A stretch of DNA of 64,000 nucleotides, from positions 1,351,501 to 1,415,500 of the forward strand of contig JAYKKI010000126.1 of NCBI GenBank assembly GCA_039881145.1, read 5' to 3'. Shown here piece after piece: positions 37,601-48,725 of this stretch. The position numbers and the translations under genes are program-made. Below the pieces are notes generated by a model. That model was not told where the DNA came from. It made no database searches and saw nothing but the letters and a program-made list of their open reading frames with translations. Positions within the stretch are counted from its first letter, which is position 1. Every line of letters starts with the position of its first letter. Source of the DNA: Druceiella hillmani (lineage: Eukaryota > Arthropoda > Insecta > Lepidoptera > Hepialidae).

Positions 37601-38374
37601 ATGACTTGTTTAACTTATTTTTGCAAACCACGTTTTTGTTATATTATATACAAAAATTAAAACGAAATGTAACCTTAAATAAAATGGAGGACCTTGTATA
37701 ATTTTATACAAAAATAAATTCTTAATATTATGCGCATCGATAGTTGTCAATCTCTGTCCTACATGTCGTCGCTTACAATTAATCAATGAATTCGAAGACA
37801 CCACGTACAAGAAATATCTCGTCAGTATTTTAAAGATATAGCCTATACAAAAGGAAGACGTGAGCCATGTTATGTGTGAATAGTTCCATATATAGATGTT
37901 TAATTCGTTGACAATGAGGTTACGTATTGAGAGCGAACGTTTATTTAAATTATTTTTGATCATTTTTTACTAATCATTAGAGCTATAAACTAATCATTAC
38001 TAAGCATTATAAAAATCATGTCGATCTGTTGCTTAGTTACTTAGTTGGCCTGGATAAAATCCGAGTGACAATTGGAATAACATTAATTTGTTTTATTATC
38101 ATATCCATGTAATTTTAATGTTAAAATATAAATAAAATTGATTACTCAAACATATAAAACATACATTTTCATTTTACTTAGAACATAATGTAAGCGTTCA
38201 AGATACGCGTATAGACTTTAGAGTTATTGTGCGGTAACGAAACGACTGCCACAAAAAATACCAGTGATATTTTTACAACAATTGATCGTATATCCATAGA
38301 ATTCACCGATTAGATTAATAAGAAAGCTTAGTGTAAGGGACATTGATCTTAAAACTGTAATCCTCTATTGTAAT
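34640..38374. other. Long AT-rich stretch, nothing named
   Basis: No coding remnant, long repeat or mobile-element end is supported. At 35930-35950 the sequence GGCGGGCAGCTAGTATT looks like a Helitron or RTE terminus, but no hairpin precedes it. A 117-codon minus-strand open frame (37963-37610) has no known domain and low-complexity composition. Confidence 0.4.
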
Positions 38375-38789
38375 TTTGAAGTTTCGAAATTACAACGGAA
38401 GTAAATTTGGTGAAAAGAGCCCGGTACCTAAAAGATAAACAAATTTAATTTTACGAATTGTTTGAGCGATTTTCCAAGGAAATAGTGAATAGTCGAGCGT
38501 TTTTCTAAAAATATTAGCAAATCGATTATGATATCACTCCGCACCAAGCCCAAGGTTAATATCTAATTAATAACTTCATTTTTGAAGTTTCGAAATTACA
38601 ACGAAAGTAAATTTGGTGAAAAGAGCTCGGTACCTAAAAGATAAACAAATTTAATTTTACGAATTGTTTGAGCGATTTTCCAAGGAAATAATGAATAGTC
38701 GAGCGTTTTTCTAAAAATACTAGAAAATCGATTATGATATCGCTCCGCACCAAGCTCAAGGTTAATATCTAATTAATAACTTCATTTTT
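38375..38789 (+). repeat. 206-bp tandem duplication, two nearly identical copies
   Basis: Unit 1 is 38375-38580 and unit 2 is 38581-38789. They differ at only about seven positions. The unit is more complex than its surroundings (GAGCCCGGTACC, CGCACCAAGCCC). It is the youngest duplication in the window by divergence. No coding capacity. Confidence 0.92.
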
Positions 38790-39563
38790 CTTTGCCAAAA
38801 ATGGTAAAAAAACTTTCATTATGAAAACTTCGATGGTAGTTCAAAATGAATAAAGTTTTCAATGAAAAATGAATTTATGTGTTACTTTGACACATTTCCA
38901 ATGTCTTTGCTCTTAACGTAGGTAGCTTAGTAATTGTCAATACACTAAACACGTTGCTTCAAGTTAGATAATATTGGATGGAACTTTCTTAATAGTATTA
39001 ATCTAAAATTTAAATTTACAACTTCAATTATAATTTGCGTGCCAGGCTGCAATTAAAAATTAACATAATGTCACAAATACAATGATTATTAAATTTATTA
39101 TCGTTAATCATCTAGATTTGTCTGAAAGCACGCAAAACTTTTCGTTAAAAAAATATATAAATAAACAAAATGTAAATTGAAGATAATTTTTTGGTAATTT
39201 TTTTCTTTATCGTATTTCTTCATCCTGGTACATTTCTATTTACAATCATTTGAAGAGGTCGAAAGTATAATTTCTACTTATAATCCTTTATGCACAATAG
39301 CTATGCATTTTTTAAAATCTGTTAGTGCAACAGCGAATAAGGTGATAAGAAAAACAGCATCAAAAGTTATTATTAAAAAATACGCTTTAGACATTTTTTT
39401 CCAGGAGCTGTAAATAAATGTAATGAAACAAAACGCAGGTATTTTTCTAAAGGTTTGAAAAGGGCTGTAGTCATTCGTTTTTAATTCTGAAATTTCCGTA
39501 TTTTCAACCTGTTTGACTTTTATATTATTTTAAATAAATTCTAGTTTATTTTTACCAAATAAG

Positions 39564-39587
39564 ATATATATATATATATATATATAT
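39564..39587. repeat. (AT)n microsatellite
   Basis: Short AT run followed by GTAGACC. Confidence 0.85.
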
Positions 39588-39689
39588 GTAGACCATATAT
39601 TATATAGTATAAGTCGCACAAGAAAAAATAACAATCATATATTAAAACTTTTATTTCAACGCTAAGCTTATCTTTTAACAGTTGTTTTT

Positions 39690-39960
39690 ACCTTGGTCTA
39701 TTACTGTCATTACAGTTCAACGATATTATTAAACATTCCAAGGGAAAGGTTCTATGTCAGTTTCCATTTGTTAATCGTCACACATCCCGTGGATAGAGGT
39801 GTTTGTCCGGTAAGGCGAGTATTACGAAGGCTTCTGCCTACAGAAACTCTTCCATTAAATATTCACGTAGGGTATTGAGTCTCGGGTCTTATATCGTATT
39901 GCAGAAAAAGCTGTTTGAGACAACCGTTAACTTGAAGAACACGAAGCCTTGAAAATTCAG
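39690..39960. other. GC-richer unique patch
   Basis: Non-repetitive stretch (CCCGTGGATAGAGGTGTTTG, GTCTCGGGTCTT) with a 61-codon open frame at 39693-39878 that has no recognised domain. Possible conserved non-coding DNA or an unrecognised transposon fragment. Confidence 0.2.
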
Positions 39961-39969
39961 AAGAAATTC

Positions 39970-41335
39970 AATTTATTTTCATGTCTGTGTTTAATTTATA
40001 TGCGAGTAATCATGTAAAAGTTTGTAATCGACTACATTAAAGTGGATATGTAATATATAAGATTCTCTGCTACTTTTCCCTCATGGATATAAATTGGCAT
40101 AATTTTAATACTGAAAATTATATTATTGTTAATAACAAGAAATCGACTATTTTTATTATGCTCCTAGGGACGTTTATAAGTATGAAATACGTACGTAGAT
40201 TGTACAGTAAAATTCGGAATTTAGCCATAGATTATGAACTGATAATTAATTAAATCTTTGTCTCAGATATGATCATAAAATTTGAGTTAAGTAAAATATT
40301 GATAAGTTAATTATACAGAAATGGCGTCAATTAAGGGTCTCCGTACATTTGTACTGCGACTTGTGTTTAGAAATGTAGTAATAATATATAATACCTAAAT
40401 ATATTTAAAAGTATTTTATTCTGGAGTCAAGATAAAGAATCAAAACCAGTAAAATCTCTACTTTAAAGGAGAAAATAATCCGGTTTAAATGTCTTAAATT
40501 TATATCGGTAGAACCAACCAAACTTACAAGCTTTTTAATACTATTTAGAGAGGGATTTTGATGTGTTTAAATTATATACCATTTCCAGCAACTATTAATT
40601 ACTCGTCGAAATTTTCCCTATTATTTTATTCAAATGAAATATTATTTATCACAAAAAATATTTTAATTTTTCAATTCCTCTTTGATATTATTAAATTCTC
40701 TTTGAGCACTTTTTGCATGTTCAAGTTTCTTGAGCTAATAATACTATTACTCTAAAATATAGCCATACACCTGTCAAATAATTGAACATCGAGAAAGAAT
40801 TAAAATGTGACAAGACATATTTTTGTTTTAACCTTACATACTGAATAATAACAAGTGTATTAGAGAACCTGATCTTTTAGATTGCGCCTTTTACATCTGA
40901 TCAGTTAAAGACTTAAATTGATTTTGTTACAAACCCACTAAACAATTATAGATTCTAATGCATACCAACTAACAAATCTATAAATGCTTAATACAAACAT
41001 TTCGTTCTCTAAATCTAGGCATTAGAAAACCGTTTTTGCATTATATGTTGTTAATGAACTAGACTGAAACGTTTTTATTTTAAAATGATTTTCAATATAT
41101 TCTGTTTTACTTGGACACAATCTTGAAACCACACTTTATTATGCAGATAAAATATAAACCAAATCATGACAATTCAATGCTAATTATGATTTAAGAAGTT
41201 TAAAATTTCCGTTTGATGTTTTAAAATAATAACTGTAAAAATCCACATCGTATTAGATGGGTAATCTAAGATTATATTTTCCCTTCATTGACATTCTTTG
41301 TCATTATAATTATATTGTGTCATCCACCATTCAGT
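39970..41335. other. AT-rich non-coding stretch
   Basis: Nothing recognised. A hydrophobic 65-codon frame at 40558-40755 is best explained by T-rich composition. Confidence 0.4.
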
Positions 41336-41340
41336 TTTTA

Positions 41341-41514
41341 AAAACGTAACAATTTTTTCTAATAGTTTCAGTCGTCATGTCAGTTGTTTTAAAACGTAAC
41401 AATTTTTTCTAATACTTTCAGTCGTCATGTCAGTTGTTTTAAAACGTAACAATTTTTTCTAATACTTTTAATCGTCATGTCAGTTGTTTTAAAACGTAAC
41501 ATTTTTTTCCAATG
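41341..41514 (+). repeat. 50-bp minisatellite, about 3.5 copies
   Basis: AAAACGTAAC recurs at 41341, 41391, 41441 and 41491, an exact 50-bp period. Units are almost identical (CAGTCGTCATGTCAGTTG in each). The perfect period without unique spacers excludes a CRISPR-like structure. Confidence 0.93.
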
Positions 41515-42064
41515 TTTATTATCCATTATTATTTTTTAAATACTATGTATTGGGATAGATAATATTAAAATGCTATATCAATTATGTAGAATTTTAATGA
41601 TAGACGAAAACACCATTGTTTCTGTGGACTTGTTGAAATAAACGCACATTAAAAAATATTTTATTAATAATTAATAGATACTATTTACTTATACATTATT
41701 AATCTTATTTTAGAGTCTTATTGCCACGTAACAATAATCTTCACTTACACAACTTTTTACCTCCATCAGGCAATAGCAATTTTCGAGGATTCATTTATTA
41801 TCAAATTTTTTAATAATTACAGCGCACTTAAATAGCCTCTTACGCTTTTTATTGCATTGTTGTACTTATTCTTAATTTGTATTTATATATAAATATTTAT
41901 TTATATAATTTTAATAATTTTATTATTTTTAATTTTTATGTGCAATTTGTGATATCTTTAATTTTTATTAAAAAGAACTAGCTGTCACGGAATTTCCCGC
42001 ATATTCTCGGTTCCACAATCACTTATATCTTGCTGTTATTTGGAATATATTCTATATTTTTAAT

Positions 42065-43960
42065 TTTTTATTCGTCTCTCAGTAAATATCCGTCAGCTGT
42101 ACATGGTCTATTATATCGTAAATATAATTTACCCATACGTTTTTGCTCCTTTTTAAAGTAAACAACATCACCTTGTTTCGTTAGGTTATTGTTGCGTCGC
42201 GTTCTGTCAAACCTGTATTTTATTTTTAAAGCATTGTTCCTTAATCGCACTTTGACAGTAATTCGTAGCTTTTACATGTCAATGTTGATTATCGTGGGAA
42301 CTTAATGATTTAATTAACTTAGGGCAGGGTAGTTTAGAACATACTACTAAAAGTAGGCGTTTGCCTAGCATAGTGTTACAGTTAGTAAGGGTTGTTAGAA
42401 ACGCAAGCTCCTACTCACAAACGCATGTGAGTAGGAGCTTACGTTTCTATTGGCTGAAAACTTACTCTTTTCTGAACAATTTTATCAAAAGTATTTTGCA
42501 TAATACGCTCGACTGTCTATTCTAACTTGGGATTAATTTTGCAAGCTTGAAGATTTAATACATTGCCCGTTAGCTCTTCTTAACATTTTGCCCAATATCT
42601 CTACTTACTTCGATTGTGATAAAATATACTTCAATACACATTCGTTTTTACGGCTCCTTTCTTGTCTACTAGAAATGTTTTTCCTGTGTCTCTTATAATT
42701 CGCTTCATGGTATTGAACAAATTGAATTGAGATTCAAGAGCTTTTACTATTTCGGAACCAATTAGATTTCCAGTAACATTATGAGTTTAGGATAAGTACC
42801 CCCCCCCCCCGATAACAATAGATAGGCTGTAGTAATCGACATCCAGGAATCCGGTATTTGGTTCGTTTTGACTCTGTGGTTTTATCTACCTCGATATGAC
42901 ATTGTTCGTCATAAAGTAATTAAGTTGCGCTTCATCAGGATACCGAATTACTCAATATTAATTTTCTTGCTTGATTTTCTTCAAATATTCTCATCATAGA
43001 ACTATTTAAACTATCATGATTTTTTTAAATTCTTCTCATCATATCGGTTACTTCGTTATGTTGTTATTGAGTGGCTTTTAATCATGTAACATGATCTCTT
43101 CAGTTTTGTTTTGCGACAGATTTCTGTTAAGAATGTCGACATGTTTTATGTTATTACCTTTCCAATACTAAGTTTTGATGTTCAACTCTTGTGTATGTAC
43201 GACCACTATCTTGCAACTCATAGTAACAAGTCTCGTTTGGTGAAAGTTTATTTCGCAGCATTACAGTACTCCTGGAGTGGATCTTGTTGTAGTAGGACCC
43301 AATATAAAGGTTTCTTCTGGAGAGGCTCTTGTTGGAGTAGGACCCAATACGAAGGTCTAGATTTTGCCTCTGGAATAAAATAAATCAAATCTATTGCACC
43401 AGTTTTTAATTTCGTTTCACGACGTGATTCGGAAACGGCTAATAGAGAATATGGAGAAAGTTTGTTAATTACTTACTTTCTAGCTTTTTTACTTTCTTCT
43501 GGCTAAGCAAAATTTGTTTTTTTTTGTAAAAGGTCGGTCTATTTTTATGTCTTAAGGCAAAATCTTTCTACGGAAATAATTTTTCCTAAATATTTAACTT
43601 TGGCTTGTAGAAATTTACATTTCTTTAAGTATCGGGTAATTCCCGCGTCATCTAATGCATTCAGCGGTAAGCTAAAAACTTTGATCAACACAGGAAATAG
43701 ATTAAAGAGACTTTTCTGTAATCTTTCTTCTTTACTGGTCGAAAGTATAATGACGTCATTGTAAAAAAGTTATAGTATTTGTTAAATTTTCAGTACATAT
43801 CACTATTTGACAAAAATATGGTTTATTACAAAGAACATAAAGTACTTGTAACACTAATAATGCCCATGAAGAGTTAATTGAGCAGATCTTTCCACAGATG
43901 TTTCTCATTCAATAGAAATTCCATGAAAACCTAATGCCATATAGAATATGCTGAAGAAAG
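42065..43960 (-). pseudogene. Ty3/gypsy-type pol polyprotein remnant
   Basis: Minus-strand pol of a Ty3/gypsy LTR retrotransposon, in the normal order. Reverse transcriptase: traces near 43940-43880 (MALGFHGISIE, family ...LASGYHQIPI). Then YNDVIILSTSKEERLQ (about 43790-43740), where the catalytic YxDD box is reduced to YND, and KKCKFLQAKVKYLGKIIS (about 43640-43580). RNase H side: RNKLSPNETCYYELQ and HVDILNRNLSQN (about 43150-43110, family HVDALSRNP). Integrase: IGSEIVKALESQFNLF, then MKRIIRDTGKTF (about 42780-42680), and a C-terminal GPY-like block LTKQGDVVYFKKEQKRMGKL, YLRYNRP (about 42190-42090). There are many stops and frameshifts, and a C10 run sits at 42801. No LTRs were identified, so the element is truncated. 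It includes an inserted palindrome at 42397. Confidence 0.82.
42397..42448. repeat. 23-bp near-perfect hairpin within the gypsy remnant
   Basis: Arms 42397-42419 and 42426-42448 (AGAAACGCAAGCTCCTACTC...) are complementary with one mismatch and a six-base loop AACGCA. It lies between the integrase core and C-terminal pieces. Its small size and tight loop suggest a small palindromic insertion or a terminus of another element. Confidence 0.85.
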
Positions 43961-44044
43961 TAGCTTTTCCTAATCTGTCTAGTTAATCATAAATTAATAG
44001 AAGTATGCATATAATTGTCGGTAGTTTGCATGCACTTAGAAATC

Positions 44045-44200
44045 ACGCGCGCGCGCTCTGCGTAACTGGAGGAGGCATTAACAATTAAATTCACGGAACC
44101 GTGTGTGCAGAAAAAATGGGAAGTCAAGTGCGCGGCGGAAGGAATAATTATTGTCCATTTTGCTCTCGCCCGCGCTACTTAGCCATGAGTGAATGCTAAA
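44045..44200. other. GC-rich patch with a (CG)n run
   Basis: CACGCGCGCGCGCTCTGCG starts the patch (about 44044-44062), followed by GTGCGCGGCGGAAGG and CTCGCCCGCGC. This CpG density is unique in the window. There is no open frame. It could be a small CpG-rich promoter, a conserved element, or the start of a repeat. Confidence 0.3.
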
Positions 44201-44209
44201 AATGTTTGC

Positions 44210-45770
44210 TTATGCTCATGAAGTTTGTAATGATTTATATTGGGATATTATTAATTAATTTAAAACCTTACTTAAAATTTACATAAATTAATGCAGGGCC
44301 GTTTATCGACGCGGTATAAGAATACTATGACGTATATACGGATTAGTCTTTCAAGAACGAGTTTTTTATGTTATGAAGGAGTTAATTATAATTTTGGAGT
44401 TGTTACATATTTATAATATTGCAGTTGTTATCCGTGTGACATAGTTTTCAAATAAAACAATTAATTGGGCTTTGGGCCCGTATCAGTATGTTTATTAAAT
44501 TTCCTCAATTGTATAACATTCAAATATATGTACATCAAAGAACTTACCTTATAATAAAAATAAAATTATGCTGTTAGTTATGGGTGTGAACGTATATGTG
44601 TAGTGAAATAATTAATATGCTTAATATTATTATTATGTTTTTTTATTATAACTACTTTTTCAAGTGCAAGGATTATTAAGTTAAATTTTTAAAATATATT
44701 CTTCGGTTTCTAATGATTTTTATTTATAATTATTCAGGTATGAAATGTAGTTTTGTTTTTGGCGAGACATTTGGTTGCATTTTTAATTATTGATATTGCA
44801 TTTACTATATATTGCTTTAGTTTATCTTATTAGTATTTTATACAATATAAACCACGGACACGTAAACCCATCTAATATCTGAGTTCTTTTTGGTCATATT
44901 TGTTTTCGTACTTGCAATTTATTAGTCCGTCTTGTTCGTTCCCTAATGTTTTATTTCCCTACTAACGTTTCAAGTGTGTGATGTAAATATACTTGTATTC
45001 CATACTTTTATCACGATTGAGTGTGCTTTGCGTACCGGTATTGCAACAAACCATGATTGTGATTTGGAAAATACAAATATCTAATAATATTAAATAATGC
45101 AACCAGTCAAATTTGGGTATGAATCTAGGCTAATCTGTTTACAGATTTACTGACCTCTAAATAAATTAACGTGGTTAAAAGTTGCCTTTTTGAATTTCTT
45201 TTTTGTTAAATAAATGAGTGGTAAGTCAATATATTTTTGCATAATGGATTTTGTTACGTCTATTATATGATTGCTTTTAGGAAAATTTTGGTCAAATTGA
45301 TGGTTTCTTAAACTCAAAAAGATTACACCCTATGAAGATTGGAAGAATTTTTGAAATCATGTAAGCAGTTGAAAACTTTGGAAGTATATTTTTACCACCT
45401 TTCTCGGCCAGGCAATTTTTTATGAATTTTTCACATTTGTTGCAAATATATATTACATATTGGAATGGACATATTAACCCTCTTCCCTCCTCTCCCCACG
45501 ATCTTTAATCGCAATAAAAGCGAGATGAGTATTACATTTATTAGTTAAAAGAGTACTTACACAGACCTTGCATTTTATTTTTGCAATAAGAAACACAACT
45601 ACGCACCTACCTATAAAACCAATGATGTTTTTGTGAATTCACTAAACTCCATGTTATCTAAATCAAAGGTAGGTTCAAAAGAATGGCTTTCGGTTATTCT
45701 AAATCTATTTTTATAGGTAGGTATTACTTATTCTGCCAATATGACATGTACAGTTTAATATGTTTAATTC
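44210..45770. other. AT-rich non-coding stretch
   Basis: No coding remnant, repeat unit or mobile-element end recognised. Confidence 0.4.
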
Positions 45771-45777
45771 TTCTAAA

Positions 45778-46800
45778 GTAACACAACTTGCGCTTCGTGT
45801 CAATTCGATGTGTTAATATTTTTTTATACATAAACTTCAACTCCCGGGGCATCGGATTATTATTTGATCCAACATGAGATTTAATATTTGAAAATAGAAG
45901 TTCTATATTGTCCAGGATAATTTTATATATTTCGAGAAATTTTAAGATTTTTTTATATTATACTAAATTTTTAAATAAAATTTTTGTACTCTGTATGTAT
46001 ATTAAAAATTCGATGAAACTTGTTTTACGCTAAGTTTTCTAAATATGTTGCGGTGTAATCCAAAGTAGACAATAGTTTTGATTTACTGGCCACAGTCATA
46101 GGTTGCATGTTTCTGCTATTTAAAATATTAAATAAAATGTTAATGACGTTCAAGAAGTTAACTGCTCCAGAAGCATCCCTATAGTGACGGTATTGTAAGT
46201 TCTCATCTAAAAATGTAAGTGCATCACTAGCACTATTACTAAAGAGCTGTGAGGCCAGTTTTACTTTAATTTTGTTAATGTAGAAGTTAATATGATCAGG
46301 AGCGAGTTTGTTACTCAAATTAACATTTTCCTGAGTCTATAAGAGAATCAGTTTTTATAAATAGGATCAGTCTATTTTTCTACCATTTATATCAATAAAT
46401 ATTATTTTTCCCTCAAAAGTATTCCTTATTAGTTTTAACATATGATAGACTTTAAATTATTATTCTCTAAAGAACGTCCAAGCTTCTTCATTACAGACAT
46501 ACTTTAAGGGTACCCATCAAAAGTAAGTGACACTATGCCAACTCCGGCTCTATGACATAATTTAAGACATTGTTCAATTAAACTACTTCTTTGTTCTGCA
46601 GAAATCCCGTCTACAAGATATATCCGATTGGAATGTTCCAATGTGCATTTATTGCCATAACAAGAAATGCTAATGCATCCTTAGCTTCTGATATGCAATC
46701 CACATCTAAAACCTCAATTCTCATGAATACATAGCCATGCTATTTCATACCATTCTACTCCATACATCGCCGTATAGCCATCCTATCTAGGATAAGACTA
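45778..46800 (-). pseudogene. P-element / THAP9-like transposase remnant
   Basis: Minus-strand fragments in transposase order. DCISEAKDALAFLVMAINAH and WNIPIGYIL (about 46710-46630, family EALVFM.VAINSHWKIPIGYFL) come first. Next are DGISAEQRSSLIEQCLKLCH and AGVGIVSLTFDGYP (about 46620-46510). After a gap, an open 97-codon piece (46318-46025) holds NKIKVKLASQLFSNSASDAL and NFLNVINILFNILNSRNMQP, matching the insertion domain of P/THAP9 transposases. The C-terminal NIELLFSNIKSHVGSNNNP and MPRELKFMYKKILTHRI follow (about 45905-45790, family DHLELFFS.IRSRGG.NNNPT). The N-terminal THAP zinc finger was not found. Stops and frame shifts show it is dead. The FDG aspartate of the RNase H-like core is retained. 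Confidence 0.85.
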
Positions 46801-46989
46801 CAAATAAATTTGTAATATATAATTTGGGACATTGCGTTAAGGGCTCTTCGGTGAAGCCGGGATGCCATAAATATTTTGATATTATTTATTAAGAGTCCGG
46901 GAATGATATAAATAGGTATCAAACGCTCGTCTTACATAGTTGTATGCTCTGGGCGAGTAATAATGTAAAGTTAAAGCAATTGTACATAA

Positions 46990-47068
46990 TCCTGAAACCT
47001 AGGTCGTGGTAAAGAAATTAAAGAAAGTAGAAATAATACTACATCACGTAGTGTCATTTAATTGTGAA
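46990..47068 (+). repeat. Hammerhead-like dispersed repeat, copy 2 (5'-truncated)
   Basis: Shares GAAACCTAGGTCGTGGTAAAG and the following ~70 bp with the other three copies, ending at the same ATTTAATTGTGAAT. Similarity starts abruptly at GAAA (46994), so the first half of the core (CTGAAGA and the hairpin) is missing. Confidence 0.8.
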
Positions 47069-47079
47069 TCCTCATTTTT

Positions 47080-48240
47080 AATACCCCCCACGTTTGGGTA
47101 GAAAAAAATTTAATTTTTTTATTTACAGTATGGCATCTATTTTTTATTTAATGTTATACATATACGCTGTTACAAAATATTGATAAATCTTAAAATATCA
47201 TTGCTAAATCTTTTAAAATCCGTTTCAGTTGGTTTTGTGATGTGTGTAAATAAGCAAATTCACAAATATACATCAGCAGTCGAGTGAAAGACAATAAATA
47301 CATTTTTGCATGTTATGTAAAAAGTCATTCAGTAATTCATTGCAATTGATTACATAAGCCAAATTAGTAATTTAATGCTACAATATTATTACCTAATACA
47401 AAAGACGAGATGGCAATGCATCATTGTGTAATCGTTTTGGTCCCGTCTTTGATGTAGATTATCTAGATATGGGAGAGTGCTCAGAACACACCCGACTTGA
47501 AGGAGTAGGAATCTAAGAACTATCACCGTCAGTGACATCTACCCACTTCCACATTAATGGTTTGTTGGGAAACCTAAAATAAATTTACATAATGTACATT
47601 TTCAATATCAACAATTTTACTTTTTATCAAGATGGTCTTTATTGGTTATCAAGATGGTTTTTATCAAGATACATAATCGTTCATTATAACCCTATCTATA
47701 ATGTAACTGTATATAGTGTGTAACATAAATTTAATAAATCGTAAAAATATCCATAACATATTATTATTGGTGAAGGTTACATCCTTACTAGTGAAGCGAT
47801 GCTTCAACCTAGCATATTTTCCTAAGAAATTAAAAAGTGTTATTATAATAATATAAATATCTAGTGGACAAAAGTAACTTTCCTTCCTTTTTTCTTATTA
47901 CTGTAGTTTCACATGATTTTACTGAACAAGAAACCGTAATGTCGCATTAATGTTACAATTTCATGCTTCAACTAATTACTACGCAGTCAAATTGCAACTG
48001 AGCCTTCAAAAGCAATGAAGTGATCTTTTTAGTACTTTTGCTGTGCCGTATTCGATTGACTTTGGCTTTTACGGTCGTAGAACGCGCTGGTTTGTACCTT
48101 CATGGTAGTTTGTAATATCATTTGTTATTGTCTCACAAAGTATTACTTGTAATTACGTGTACAAATCAGTGACTTTTATTATTATTGAGTGAAAGTTTGA
48201 GGTGTGAACGTTACCATTTTTGAGGTGATTTGATTTCTAA
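47080..48240. other. Non-coding stretch upstream of the piggyBac remnant
   Basis: Mostly AT-rich. A higher-complexity patch at 47430-47570 (GGTCCCGTCTTTGATG, CACACCCGACTTGAAGG, CACCGTCAGTGACATC) is unexplained and could be another transposon piece or conserved DNA. Confidence 0.35.
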
Positions 48241-48244
48241 ATCT

Positions 48245-48651
48245 CTCGAACTCTTCGCTGTAATGAAATACTGGAATTATTACAGTCCTTGCCGGAAGAT
48301 CTGTCCGAAAGTAAATATGACGAATCGGAAATACTTCCATAGTCAAACCTCACAGAAATTGATTCTGGAGCGAGTTATAGCGATAACATGAATGACAATG
48401 CACCAATACGTAAAAAAATCGGTAAAATCCGTAAATTGCAATTATTTCCACCATTGTCTTTCTGAGATCTGTCTTCAATCTCTAACAACATATATATTAT
48501 TTTATTTTCAGCTTCTGTTCAAAACCAAAATATATCTAGTCAATGTGGATCACATGGTAAACAACCTCGAATACGTGTGCGTGTTGTTCCTTTCACTTTA
48601 AGGATTACATCTGAAAATTGTGATATCATGACATCACCAGGTGGAATATGG

Positions 48652-48725
<74 letters not shown>

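Noticed and set aside
37610..37963. 117-codon minus-strand gene
   Set aside because: No domain, no splice context, composition typical of AT-rich noise.
41341..41514. CRISPR-like array
   Set aside because: The 50-bp units are contiguous with no unique spacers; it is a minisatellite in an animal genome.
42798..42812. Poly-C run as a regulatory or G-quadruplex element
   Set aside because: A single homopolymer inside dead pol sequence; a G-quadruplex would need several runs.
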